From contig NC_020888.1 of NCBI RefSeq assembly GCF_000355675.1, positions 3,269,501-3,333,500 of the forward strand: a DNA stretch of 64,000 nucleotides, written 5' to 3'. Position numbers and translations under genes: made by a program. The notes under the pieces are model-generated. The model was not told where the DNA came from. It saw only the letters and a program-made list of their open reading frames with translations, and made no database searches. Below, piece after piece: positions 54,266-62,009 of this stretch (position 1 is its first letter; each line of letters starts with the position of its first letter). This DNA comes from Thalassolituus oleivorans MIL-1 (lineage in GTDB: Bacteria; Pseudomonadota; Gammaproteobacteria; Pseudomonadales; Oceanobacteraceae).

Positions 54266-55903
54266 TTAACGTGATGCTTGTGCGGCGATCATACCATCGA
54301 CACCTTGGTTGTCTGGTCGCCGCCATTCCCGCAAGTAGGCAAATTCACCAGAAAAACTCGGTATATCGGCAAAGTCTTGTTGCTTAGGTGCTGTAATCTC
54401 TGGAGCCACAATAAATGTCGCTTCGCCTGCTGGAATCTGTAATGCACGCAAACAATCACTGCGATATTTATAATTATCGACCTGATCGACGACCCACCAT
54501 TCAGCCTGCATACGCTCATGGGTAATATCTAACAGCACATAGCCACGATAATAAAAATCAACAAATTCAAGATGTGGTAGTAAGGCTTCTAACGAAGACG
54601 CTGCTAATTTTGCTTGCGCATACTGGGTAATCCCTGGTGAGGTCACCCCCGGCGTCACTAGCTCAACCCCTAATGCCGGTGTCGGAAAATCAGCAAATGG
54701 ATCATCATGTAAGGTCATTGCCCAACTCGAATGAATATCGCCGGTTAATACCACCCAGTTTTCAACATTTGCGGCGCGAACACTGTCGAATAAGCGCTGC
54801 CTTGCCGCGGGGTATCCGTCCCATTGATCGTAATTAAAAGGACGGTCATTGGTACCAAGCTGCGCCACCATGACCTGTTGGCCCATGACTTTCCAACGTA
54901 CTCCTTGCTGCTGCGCGGCTTGCAAACACTCACTTAACCATTGCTCTTGAGGATGGCCCAACAAGGTTCGGTCGCTGCGGTTACGTTCCTCCAAGGTTTC
55001 AGCTTGGGCATCACGTCCTGCGAGGCGAGTATCCAACATGTTTAAATCGAGTAAATCACCAAAACGAACATTGCGATAAACCCCCTGTTGATTAACGGGT
55101 TCACGCACCGGCATCCATTCAAAATAGGCTTGAACAGCTCCTGCTAAACGATCCTGCCATACACCTTCGGTCGCTTCATCGTGATTACCTGCACCGCCTA
55201 GCCATGCGTTATTAGCAACTTCATGATCATCCCAAATAATGTAGAAACCATGCTGACGATGTACTTGTTGTAAATCACGATCACTCTTGTAGCAAGCATG
55301 GCGTGCACGATAATCAGCCAGAGTAATGGCCTCTCTAGCAGGCTCATGCACACGTCCGCTTGTTAGGCTTTCTTCGAGGTTAGCATATTCATAAATGTAA
55401 TCACCGAGATGCAAAATAGCATCGAGATCAGTACGCGCGGCTAAATCGCGATAAACATTAAAATAACCTTGGGCAAAGTTAGAACAGGAGGTAAATGCAA
55501 TACGTAGATGCTCGCATGAACCTTCTGGCAAAGTGCGAGTTCGCCCTGTGTCCGACCACTGACCTAAAGCTTCAAAAGCATAAAAATACGTGGTGTTTGC
55601 TTGCAAGCCATCGACATCAATCTTAACCGTAAAATCGCGACTAGAATCCGTAACTCCGTAGGCATCGACGACCCTGTTTTTCAAATCTTGATCCAAAGCG
55701 ACGACATAGCGAAAGCCAACACTGGCGGCATCATGATCGGAAGATATTCGAGTCCATAATATGACTCGGTCGGTTAGAGCATCGCCACTTGCCACGCCAT
55801 GACGAAATGGAAATCCGCGACGCGATGACGGTAAACGAAACAAGGGCGCGAGCAATGTACTACCAGCGCTATCCAACAAAAACTCACGACGCGAAAGAGG
55901 CAT
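54266..55903 (-). CDS. phoD: PhoD-like alkaline phosphatase (Tat-exported)
   Basis: The 545-residue enzyme hydrolyses phosphate esters or diesters outside the cytoplasm. It begins with a twin-arginine signal, MPLSRREFLLDSAGSTLLAP, and then has PhoD family blocks FRHGVASGDALTDRVILWTR, IAFTSCSNFAQGYFNVYRDL, LHLGDYIYEY, DDHEVANNAWLGG and WVVLTGDIHSSWAM, which contain the metal ligands. An in-frame start at 56017 exists but would place Pho-box repeats inside the coding region and bury the Tat motif 40 residues in, so ATG 55903 is preferred. Two Pho-box groups upstream support phosphate-starvation control. Confidence 0.93.
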   Translation of the reverse strand: MPLSRREFLLDSAGSTLLAPLFRLPSSRRGFPFRHGVASGDALTDRVILWTRISSDHDAASVGFRYVVALDQDLKNRVVDAYGVTDSSRDFTVKIDVDGLQANTTYFYAFEALGQWSDTGRTRTLPEGSCEHLRIAFTSCSNFAQGYFNVYRDLAARTDLDAILHLGDYIYEYANLEESLTSGRVHEPAREAITLADYRARHACYKSDRDLQQVHRQHGFYIIWDDHEVANNAWLGGAGNHDEATEGVWQDRLAGAVQAYFEWMPVREPVNQQGVYRNVRFGDLLDLNMLDTRLAGRDAQAETLEERNRSDRTLLGHPQEQWLSECLQAAQQQGVRWKVMGQQVMVAQLGTNDRPFNYDQWDGYPAARQRLFDSVRAANVENWVVLTGDIHSSWAMTLHDDPFADFPTPALGVELVTPGVTSPGITQYAQAKLAASSLEALLPHLEFVDFYYRGYVLLDITHERMQAEWWVVDQVDNYKYRSDCLRALQIPAGEATFIVAPEITAPKQQDFADIPSFSGEFAYLREWRRPDNQGVDGMIAAQASR

Positions 55904-55951
55904 TGGCCAGCGTCCACTGTAGACCTTTGATGGAATGCTAGTTAATCCGAT

Positions 55952-56017
55952 CGGTATGACAGCGCCGTGGCAGGAGTCTGACAATATGATTGCCGTCTGC
56001 TTACAGACAAATGACAA
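55952..56017 (-). promoter_or_regulatory. Pho boxes upstream of phoD
   Basis: Read on the minus strand, three consecutive 11-base repeats TTGTCAGACTC, CTGCCACGGCG and CTGTCATACCG occupy 55984 down to 55952. A pair TTGTCATTTGT, CTGTAAGCAGA occupies 56017 down to 55996. The repeat phase and CTGTCA-type cores match PhoB binding sites. The nearer box ends 48 bases before the ATG at 55903. Confidence 0.75.
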
Positions 56018-56148
56018 AGTACTACGTAATCCTGACCCAATCGCACCTAGTCAGCCAACACACGCACAGGCATGCTAAGTCAAATCTTGCAGGAACAGGC
56101 CACTTCCTAAGCTTGTTTTACCAATAACAACAACGATGGAGCTCCAAT

Positions 56149-57111
56149 ATGTCTTCTTCTCAACCCTCTTTATTCGCACGCACACTGCGTTATATGGGTA
56201 TGACGACCCTTGACCAGCAAACAATGCGCGCCACCTATGCCAATGAAGACTCTAAGTTCTTTCCTTGTGACGGCAACGAGATTCATTATCGCGTTGAAGG
56301 ACGTACAGATTCCGATGCACCTGTGCTGGTTATGCTGCATGGCATTATGGCGTCACTGCACACTTGGGACGGTTGGGTTAAAGAACTAAAAGAAGACTAC
56401 AAGATTGTTCGTATCGACGTTCCCGCCTTCGGCCTAACCGGTGCGATTGCCAATGGCCGTTACGAAGTCGAGCGTATTGGTGACAAGATCAATGCTTTGT
56501 TAGAGCACCTAAAACTGGAACACTTCAGCTTGGTAGGTAGTTCGTTGGGCGGATATATTTCTTGGGAACTTGCGGCCAAGCACCCAAGTAAAGTTGATAG
56601 CCTAATACTGCTAGATGCTGCCGGTTATCCCATGCCGTTGCCTTGGTTAATGAAGCTCCTCACCACACCAATTCTGCGTCACGCGATTGTCTTAGGCACC
56701 CCACGTTTTATGGTGAATATCACCCTTGGAGATGTCTATGGGGATCGCTCGAAAATAACCGATAGTGCCGTTCAGTATTACCACGACATGATGTTAGCCC
56801 GAGGCAACCGCCAATCATTAATTCGCCTATTTGAAGAGCTAGAACACATGACAGCAGAGCGCGTTAAGCAAGTAAAAGCGCCTACGTTGATTATGTGGGG
56901 TAATAAAGATCGCTGGATTCCACCTGCGAATGCCAAACTTTTCGCACGCGATATACCCGGATCAGAAGTAATTATGTACCCAGGTGTTGGCCATATTCCG
57001 ATGGAAGAAATTCCAGAGCAATCAGCAGCCGATGCACATCAGTTCTTAAGCCGTGTGCTGGTAAAACCCGCAGTTTCTAAGCCCAAAAAAGAAGCCGTTA
57101 GCGCTAGCTAA
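56149..57111 (+). CDS. Alpha/beta hydrolase, copy 2
   Basis: The 320-residue protein is paralogous to the hydrolase at 53365 and keeps the full triad: VMLHGIMASLHTWDGW, nucleophile in LVGSSLGGYISWELAA, acid in WGNKDRWIPPANA and histidine in GVGHIPMEEIPEQSAAD. The sequence between 175 and 215 (ILRHAIVLGTPRFMVNITLG) forms the cap. Its basic tail (SKPKKEAVSAS) is variable. AATAACAAC-type leader and GGAG precede the start. Substrate unknown. Confidence 0.9.
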   Translation: MSSSQPSLFARTLRYMGMTTLDQQTMRATYANEDSKFFPCDGNEIHYRVEGRTDSDAPVLVMLHGIMASLHTWDGWVKELKEDYKIVRIDVPAFGLTGAIANGRYEVERIGDKINALLEHLKLEHFSLVGSSLGGYISWELAAKHPSKVDSLILLDAAGYPMPLPWLMKLLTTPILRHAIVLGTPRFMVNITLGDVYGDRSKITDSAVQYYHDMMLARGNRQSLIRLFEELEHMTAERVKQVKAPTLIMWGNKDRWIPPANAKLFARDIPGSEVIMYPGVGHIPMEEIPEQSAADAHQFLSRVLVKPAVSKPKKEAVSAS

Positions 57112-57117
57112 GCGAGT

Positions 57118-57146
57118 ATGGCCGTGCTTATGTAGAGCACGGCCAT
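57118..57146. terminator. Hairpin between convergent hydrolase and small membrane gene
   Basis: ATGGCCGTGCT and AGCACGGCCAT form a strong stem around a short loop seven bases after the hydrolase stop. No T run is visible. Confidence 0.6.
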
Positions 57147-57148
57147 CG

Positions 57149-57277
57149 TTATCCTTCACAGGCGACAACCTCTTCCGGCATTGCCGACTCCGCCAGCAAT
57201 ACCACCGCAAACACAACTGCAGACCAAAGCGATTCTGGCGTTATTGATAATACATATAGGTCGATAGCTGATTTCAT
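57149..57277 (-). CDS. 42-residue single-span membrane peptide
   Basis: This short frame encodes MKSAIDLYVLSITPESLWSA followed by the hydrophobic VVFAVVLLAESAMP and an acidic tail (EEVVACEG). It has a very good ribosome binding site, AGAGGGG about seven bases before the ATG, and a strong hairpin after the stop, so it is probably translated. Small membrane peptides of this kind are often regulators or subunits of membrane proteins; the nearest membrane proteins are the YeeE/YedE halves upstream on the same strand, 145 bases away. No family is recognised. Confidence 0.5.
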   Translation of the reverse strand: MKSAIDLYVLSITPESLWSAVVFAVVLLAESAMPEEVVACEG

Positions 57278-57421
57278 ATAATAACCCCTCTTTGTTAGCG
57301 TTAAACTATTAAACGCGCAGAGGACTTATTGTTGAAATGATATATTTCTTACGACTCGATTATAGAAAACTATAACGATGGCCAAGCCTTGCAGTAGAAA
57401 ACAAGGCTCAGTCATGAGAAC

Positions 57422-57844
57422 TTATTTCTGCTGCACCGGCCCAACCAACCAATGTGCCAAGCGATTCCCCACTAATAGGGCAGCAACAAAAATCAGAATA
57501 CTAGGATCAAATGCGAACAAGTCGACCAATGCAGGCCCCGGACACAATCCTACTAACCCCCAACCAATCCCAAATAATACAGCGCCAGAAACTAAACGAA
57601 GATCAATTCGGCTAATGCTTGGGGTATGAAATGCACTGGAAAACCAAGGCTGTTTTTTGCCTAAGCTCACACGATATACCAAAGCAAAAATAACCACAGC
57701 TGACCCCATTACTGCCAGCAACTCAGGTCGCCAGTTTCCTGCTATATCTAAAAATGCTCGTACTTTTTCCGGATCATTCATACCGGATAGTAATAATCCT
57801 AAGCCAAATATTAGGCCACTTAACAAAGCAACTAGATGGCTCAC
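57422..57844 (-). CDS. YeeE/YedE-type sulfur transporter half (DUF6691-like)
   Basis: This 140-residue membrane protein has four likely transmembrane segments, with LVALLSGLIFGLGLLLSGMN at the N-terminus, a central MGSAVVIFALVYRVSL and GAVLFGIGWGLVGLCPGPAL, then LIFVAALLVGNRLAHWLVG. The GxGWGLxGLCPGPA motif with its cysteine is diagnostic of YeeE/YedE proteins, which import thiosulfate or related sulfur species. It overlaps the partner half upstream by four bases; the two together equal one full-length YeeE. Called as a split transporter (PmpB-like). Confidence 0.9.
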   Translation of the reverse strand: MSHLVALLSGLIFGLGLLLSGMNDPEKVRAFLDIAGNWRPELLAVMGSAVVIFALVYRVSLGKKQPWFSSAFHTPSISRIDLRLVSGAVLFGIGWGLVGLCPGPALVDLFAFDPSILIFVAALLVGNRLAHWLVGPVQQK

Positions 57845-58251
57845 AAATCACCTCCTAAAACGCGCATCAACCAAACAGTGATAATCCCCGACACCATAAA
57901 AACAACCGTCGCAATAGTAGAGCGCACCGATAAACGCCCCATACCGCAAACGCCATGACCACTGGTACAGCCGTTACCCACATAGGTACCAAAACCAACA
58001 AATAAACCGGCAACAATCAGCAAAGGCACATTAGAGGTAATATGAATTGGAGCAGCTAAACCGAAAAGCTGAAATAAGGGATAAGCCAGCACCAACCCCA
58101 ATAAAAAGAAGATTGCCCAATGACGCTGAGTTTCGCGCAATAAAAATAGGCTCGACAATACGCCGGTCATACCACTGATACGACCAATACCTAGCCATAA
58201 CAGTCCTGCAGCTAGGCCGATAAGCGCCCCGCCTGCAAATTCATTAACCAT
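57841..58251 (-). CDS. YeeE/YedE-type sulfur transporter half
   Basis: This 136-residue membrane protein is the first half of the split YeeE/YedE pair. It shows FAGGALIGLAAGLLWLGIGR, ISGMTGVLSSL, then GLFVGFGTYVGNGCTSGHGV with CGMGRLSVRS, the conserved cysteine-containing motif GCTSGHGVCG. Members transport thiosulfate, sulfide or other reduced sulfur and often pair with sulfur oxidation or rhodanese genes, none of which lie nearby. It overlaps the downstream half by four bases. The 167 bases before it, shared with the divergent aminopeptidase gene, carry no obvious sulfur-regulator site. Confidence 0.92.
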   Translation of the reverse strand: MVNEFAGGALIGLAAGLLWLGIGRISGMTGVLSSLFLLRETQRHWAIFFLLGLVLAYPLFQLFGLAAPIHITSNVPLLIVAGLFVGFGTYVGNGCTSGHGVCGMGRLSVRSTIATVVFMVSGIITVWLMRVLGGDL

Positions 58252-58418
58252 ATCACCCTCGCTTCAGCACCGTCAGGGGCTTTAGGTATGTATCAAAAAA
58301 GTGGGCAATGTTACCGCAAATACCGGTTAGCGTCAGTGACCTTAAGGTAGCTGTTTTGTGACGCACTAATGTCACCTATACTGAGCGCAGTGTTTATATT
58401 TATTAGGATATTGTTTTT

Positions 58419-59801
58419 ATGTCAGTGCGCGCTGCAATAACAACCCAGTTGATCCATGGCCAACAAGGCATTCCACTCAGCCTTATTGAAAAAGCAGACT
58501 ACGAACGCTGGCTAGCAGAGCAATCAGCCAGTACCAGTAACTGGCTCAAAAACTCTGGCTACAAAGGCAGTGGCACCGCCCTTATTCCCGCCGCCGACGG
58601 GGCGCTAGGACAAGTAGTATTTGCCTGTGAATCGCTTGACGATTTTTTTGCATGCGGACAGTTGGCAAGCACCCTTCCTGCTGGAATCTACACGCCGGAT
58701 CGCGCCTTCGATACCAACCAATTAACGGCTATCGCTTTCTCATGGGGAGTTGGCGCCTACCGCTTTGATCGCTACACAGAAAAAGCCAGTGCCGAAGCAC
58801 TTTTAGCCCTACCCGATGCGCTGGCAATTGCTGAGGCCGAGCGCCTTATCGAAGGTACCTTCCGCGTCCGCGACCTAATTAATACCCCTGCCGCCGATAT
58901 GATGCCGCAAGATCTTTCGGCACAGGTTAAAGCGCTCGCAGACGAATTTAACGCCGACTTTGATGAAATTGTCGGTGATGCTTTACTGCAAGAAAATTAC
59001 CCTATGATTCACGCCGTGGGTCGCGCCAGTGCTCACGCTCCACGTCTCTTGGATTTACACTGGGGCGATGAAAATCATCCTAAGGTTACCTTAGTGGGTA
59101 AGGGAATTTGCTTTGATACCGGTGGCTTAAATTTAAAGCCGGGCGAAGCCATGCGTTATATGAAAAAAGATATGGGCGGCGCAGCACACACGGTTGGGCT
59201 TGCTTACCTTATTATGGCTGCCAATCTCCCTGTACGTTTGCGTTTGTTAATTCCTGCCGCAGACAATGCCGTTAGTAGCGATTCGTTTCGCCCAGGTGAT
59301 GTATTAAATACCCGTAAAGGATTAACAGTAGAAATTGATAACACCGATGCCGAAGGGCGTTTAGTCTTATGCGATGCGCTCGCTGAAGGCGCAAGCGAAA
59401 AACCGGAATTAATGATCGATTTTGCAACATTAACCGGCGCTTGCCGTGTTGCTCTAGGTACAGAATTACCCGGATTTTTTACCAATCAGCAGCAATTAGC
59501 AGGAGACCTGATGCAGGTTGGTGAACAAGTCAGTGATCCGGTCTGGAACTTACCTCTGCACAAAGCTTATAAAGATGCATTAAAAAGTGATATTGCTGAT
59601 TTAGTTAATTCCGTGCCAACGCCATTTGGTGGAGCCATTACTGCGGCCCTGTATCTTGAAGCCTTTGTCGATAACACGCCATGGGTACACTTTGATGTGA
59701 TGGCGTGGAATCGTCGCTCACTACCTGGCCGCCCCGTTGGCGGCGAGGCGATGGGCCTACGTGCAATGTTTAATTACCTACGCAATCGTTTCGCTGATTA
59801 A
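58419..59801 (+). CDS. Leucyl aminopeptidase family protein (M17)
   Basis: The 460-residue metallo-aminopeptidase has the M17 catalytic C-terminal domain with VGKGICFDTGGLNLKPG (metal-binding Lys/Asp), MKKDMGGAAHTVGL, the signature NTDAEGRLVLCDAL and DFATLTGACRVALG. Two zinc or manganese ions are bound by the K, D and E residues of these motifs. The N-terminal domain is short compared with PepA, so this resembles the PepB-like/short subfamily. It acts in the cytoplasm on N-terminal residues of peptides. A terminator follows. Confidence 0.94.
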   Translation: MSVRAAITTQLIHGQQGIPLSLIEKADYERWLAEQSASTSNWLKNSGYKGSGTALIPAADGALGQVVFACESLDDFFACGQLASTLPAGIYTPDRAFDTNQLTAIAFSWGVGAYRFDRYTEKASAEALLALPDALAIAEAERLIEGTFRVRDLINTPAADMMPQDLSAQVKALADEFNADFDEIVGDALLQENYPMIHAVGRASAHAPRLLDLHWGDENHPKVTLVGKGICFDTGGLNLKPGEAMRYMKKDMGGAAHTVGLAYLIMAANLPVRLRLLIPAADNAVSSDSFRPGDVLNTRKGLTVEIDNTDAEGRLVLCDALAEGASEKPELMIDFATLTGACRVALGTELPGFFTNQQQLAGDLMQVGEQVSDPVWNLPLHKAYKDALKSDIADLVNSVPTPFGGAITAALYLEAFVDNTPWVHFDVMAWNRRSLPGRPVGGEAMGLRAMFNYLRNRFAD

Positions 59802-59812
59802 CGATCAGGTAT

Positions 59813-59840
59813 AAAAAAACCCGCTATTAGCGGGTTTTTT
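59813..59840. terminator. Terminator between the aminopeptidase and the convergent unknown gene
   Basis: AAAAAAACCCGCTA pairs with TAGCGGGTTTTTT, with A and T tracts on both sides, so it works in both directions. Confidence 0.92.
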
Positions 59841-59861
59841 ACAAACAATAGCGCCTCTTAA

Positions 59862-60749
59862 TTAAGCAGCATTATTACCTGTGGTGTTTGCTACGATTTC
59901 ACGTTGTTCAATTTCAGACAAAGTGATTTCTACGGTTTCTGGCTTGTGATTAACCACAGCAGAACTCGCTTGTTTCTTAGCATTGCGATTGCCCTTTTTG
60001 AACAAGGTACGACGCATATCCAGCAGTACACGACCAAACGTGCTCCAGCTCAGTGAGCCAGCGCAAGCCATTTCACTACCATTCATCCAATCTGGATTAC
60101 ACTTTTCGAAGAAAGCAATCTTAGGAACCTGACGTTCTTTATCGGTAATTGGCGTTACGAAATCCGACAAGGCACAGGCATCATCGCCAAACTCAACCAA
60201 ACCATTTTCGCGGTTTAATTTTCCCGGAAACAAAGTATCCGCGGCAGCAAAAGCAACTTTTTTAAGATGCGCATTTTCACCGTCAATATTAGGATAATAA
60301 TCATAAAAATTATTAGCCAAAATTAAATAGGTGCGATAACCCATCGAGATAAGAAACCAATTTAATTCGATAAACGGATGCTTTAAACGCTCAGCCAATA
60401 TCCAACGGAAGAAAGACTGAGGGAACGCAGGATTACCCCAATATTCTTTTGCCATAACAGTATCACCGCTAAATAGCATACGTACTTGCTTGCCATCGAC
60501 TTCAGTCAAAAAAGAAACTGCGGTAGAAAAACCGACTACTTTGCCGTCAGTTACTCGCTTAGCAATATGCACACCCGTCTTCTTGGACAAGTCTGCCATA
60601 AATGTTTCAAACGGCGTATTTTGATAGTACACACTAAATAACTTGTACATGCCGATGCAATCGTCAACGCTGACGTTTTCACGCTTTACATAGCGCATCT
60701 TAATTGGCGGCAATTTTTTCGCTGGAGTATTCGATTTTTCGTTAGACAT
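59862..60749 (-). CDS. Unrecognised 295-residue protein
   Basis: The product begins MSNEKSNTPAKKLPPIKMRY and contains CIGMYKLFSVYYQNTPFETF, KRVTDGKVVGFSTAVSFLTE and a segment ILAERLKHPFIELNWFLISM. The part from about 35 to 200 has the look of a GNAT-like acyltransferase fold (substrate region, then FSTAVSFL as a possible core strand), but no acetyl-CoA-binding R/Q-x-x-G-x-G/A is present, so this is a guess. A lysine/arginine-rich segment (FKKGNRNAKKQ) follows, then an acidic tail. ATG 60749 has AGGAG eight bases upstream; a GTG three codons earlier overlaps that site. Family unknown. Confidence 0.75.
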   Translation of the reverse strand: MSNEKSNTPAKKLPPIKMRYVKRENVSVDDCIGMYKLFSVYYQNTPFETFMADLSKKTGVHIAKRVTDGKVVGFSTAVSFLTEVDGKQVRMLFSGDTVMAKEYWGNPAFPQSFFRWILAERLKHPFIELNWFLISMGYRTYLILANNFYDYYPNIDGENAHLKKVAFAAADTLFPGKLNRENGLVEFGDDACALSDFVTPITDKERQVPKIAFFEKCNPDWMNGSEMACAGSLSWSTFGRVLLDMRRTLFKKGNRNAKKQASSAVVNHKPETVEITLSEIEQREIVANTTGNNAA

Positions 60750-61215
60750 TTGCAGCACTCCTGTCCTGACCCAAGGGTGGTCGGTTTATTCTTTTATTAT
60801 AATTATGGTGCAAAACTATCAGAACAGGACCGTGCTTCAGAAATAGTACGAATTTCTCGGACGACAAAAATAAGAAGGGAACAACATTTATTAGCGTATC
60901 GACTACAAGCCTCAGAAGACTTTACTGACTAACTAACGACGCACGTTGTTTTTCTTATTATTTAATTGTGTTCGATATTTCTACTAATTTAGCCCAAACC
61001 AGCTCAAGCGGTAAGATCGGCTTTGCGGTCTTTCCTGATCTGTGTCTATGACACCGTCATCACCAATGCGATCCCTTGCATCTGCAGATAATCTACTGCT
61101 GAGTCAATCGTAATATGACTCTTGGTAATGAGCTGTTGATGATACGCTCAAAAAGAGCACAGCCAATAGACTATTCGAGCCACGGCCGCCTTGGCTTGAA
61201 TAGTCTTATTTTTAC
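60750..61215. other. Long intergenic region, no confident gene
   Basis: This 466-base region holds the promoter of the 295-aa gene at its left end and an inverted repeat at its right end (61169-61205, GACTATTCGAGCCA with TGGCTTGAATAGTC). No frame with a good ribosome binding site is seen. A short minus-strand frame in the middle (around 61050-61145, DSAVDYLQMQGIALVMTVS) reads like protein, but it has no start and may be a decayed remnant. Confidence 0.5.
61169..61205. terminator. Inverted repeat after the carbonic anhydrase gene
   Basis: The arms GACTATTCGAGCCA and TGGCTTGAATAGTC match at 13 of 14 positions around a nine-base loop, just beyond the carbonic anhydrase stop. The T-rich side (TTATTTTTA) faces plus-strand transcription, so its direction as a terminator is ambiguous. 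Confidence 0.5.
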
Positions 61216-61890
61216 TTAGCTTTTGTAGGACAATCTAGAAATATCGTCGCGATAGTGCTCATCAAAATCGGTAAATGCATCGCTATGTTGATCACAGCAA
61301 CGAATGCGTCCCGACTCGATATTGTAGACCCAGCCATGTATTTGCACCTTTTTGGTCGCCAACTTAGCTGCGACAATAGGATGGGTACGCATATGCTGAA
61401 CCTGTTGCAATACGTTCTCTTCAATCGCTTCGTTCAAATGCTCTGGAGCCAAACAAGCACCGCTTTCAATGCCATTACGCTCCCGCACAATCTCCATGGC
61501 CGAACGACAGTGACCTAGCCATTCTTTTACATGAGGCAAACCCTTTAGCGCGCTCAGATCCATCGCGCCCTTGATCGCACCACAATCGGTATGTCCACAA
61601 ACAATAATATGACGCACACCTAATACGGCTACTGCATATTCGATAGATGCTGTCATGCCGCCGGTTTCATTGCTGTGCGGCGGGATGATATTGCCGGCAT
61701 TGCGACAGATGAAGAGATCACCAGGATCAGAGCCCGTCAGAAGATTGGGGTCAATGCGAGAATCGGAACAGGTAATGAACAAGATATCTGGATCTTGACC
61801 ACCCGCCAGTGTGCCAAATAAATCTTTGCGTTCAGGGTATATATTCTGGCGAAAATGCAGTACGCCCTTGATGACATTATCCACGATCAA
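61216..61890 (-). CDS. can: Beta-class carbonic anhydrase
   Basis: The enzyme interconverts CO2 and bicarbonate. The 224-residue protein has the beta-CA zinc site: C41 and the catalytic dyad D43/R45 (ITCSDSRIDPN), then H100 and C103 (CGHTDCGAIKG). RNAGNIIPP and IEYAVAVLGV are also typical. Length is normal for the Can/CynT type. It is close to the pyruvate carboxylase genes on the same strand, which use bicarbonate, so a supporting role is plausible though the 119-base gap argues for separate control. Confidence 0.95.
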   Translation of the reverse strand: MIVDNVIKGVLHFRQNIYPERKDLFGTLAGGQDPDILFITCSDSRIDPNLLTGSDPGDLFICRNAGNIIPPHSNETGGMTASIEYAVAVLGVRHIIVCGHTDCGAIKGAMDLSALKGLPHVKEWLGHCRSAMEIVRERNGIESGACLAPEHLNEAIEENVLQQVQHMRTHPIVAAKLATKKVQIHGWVYNIESGRIRCCDQHSDAFTDFDEHYRDDISRLSYKS

Positions 61891-62009
61891 TCCTCATATA
61901 AGTACGCGTAGCATAAGGCATTACAGTTTCAGGGCGAAGCCTTAGAGATGACATCTCCAACAATATTTAGCGGCTTGGCATAAGTTGCGCAAGCCGCACT
62001 GAATAAAGC

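Noticed and set aside
55904-56017. N-terminal extension of PhoD from 56017
   Set aside because: The extension lacks family similarity, covers Pho-box repeats and moves the twin-arginine motif away from the N-terminus.
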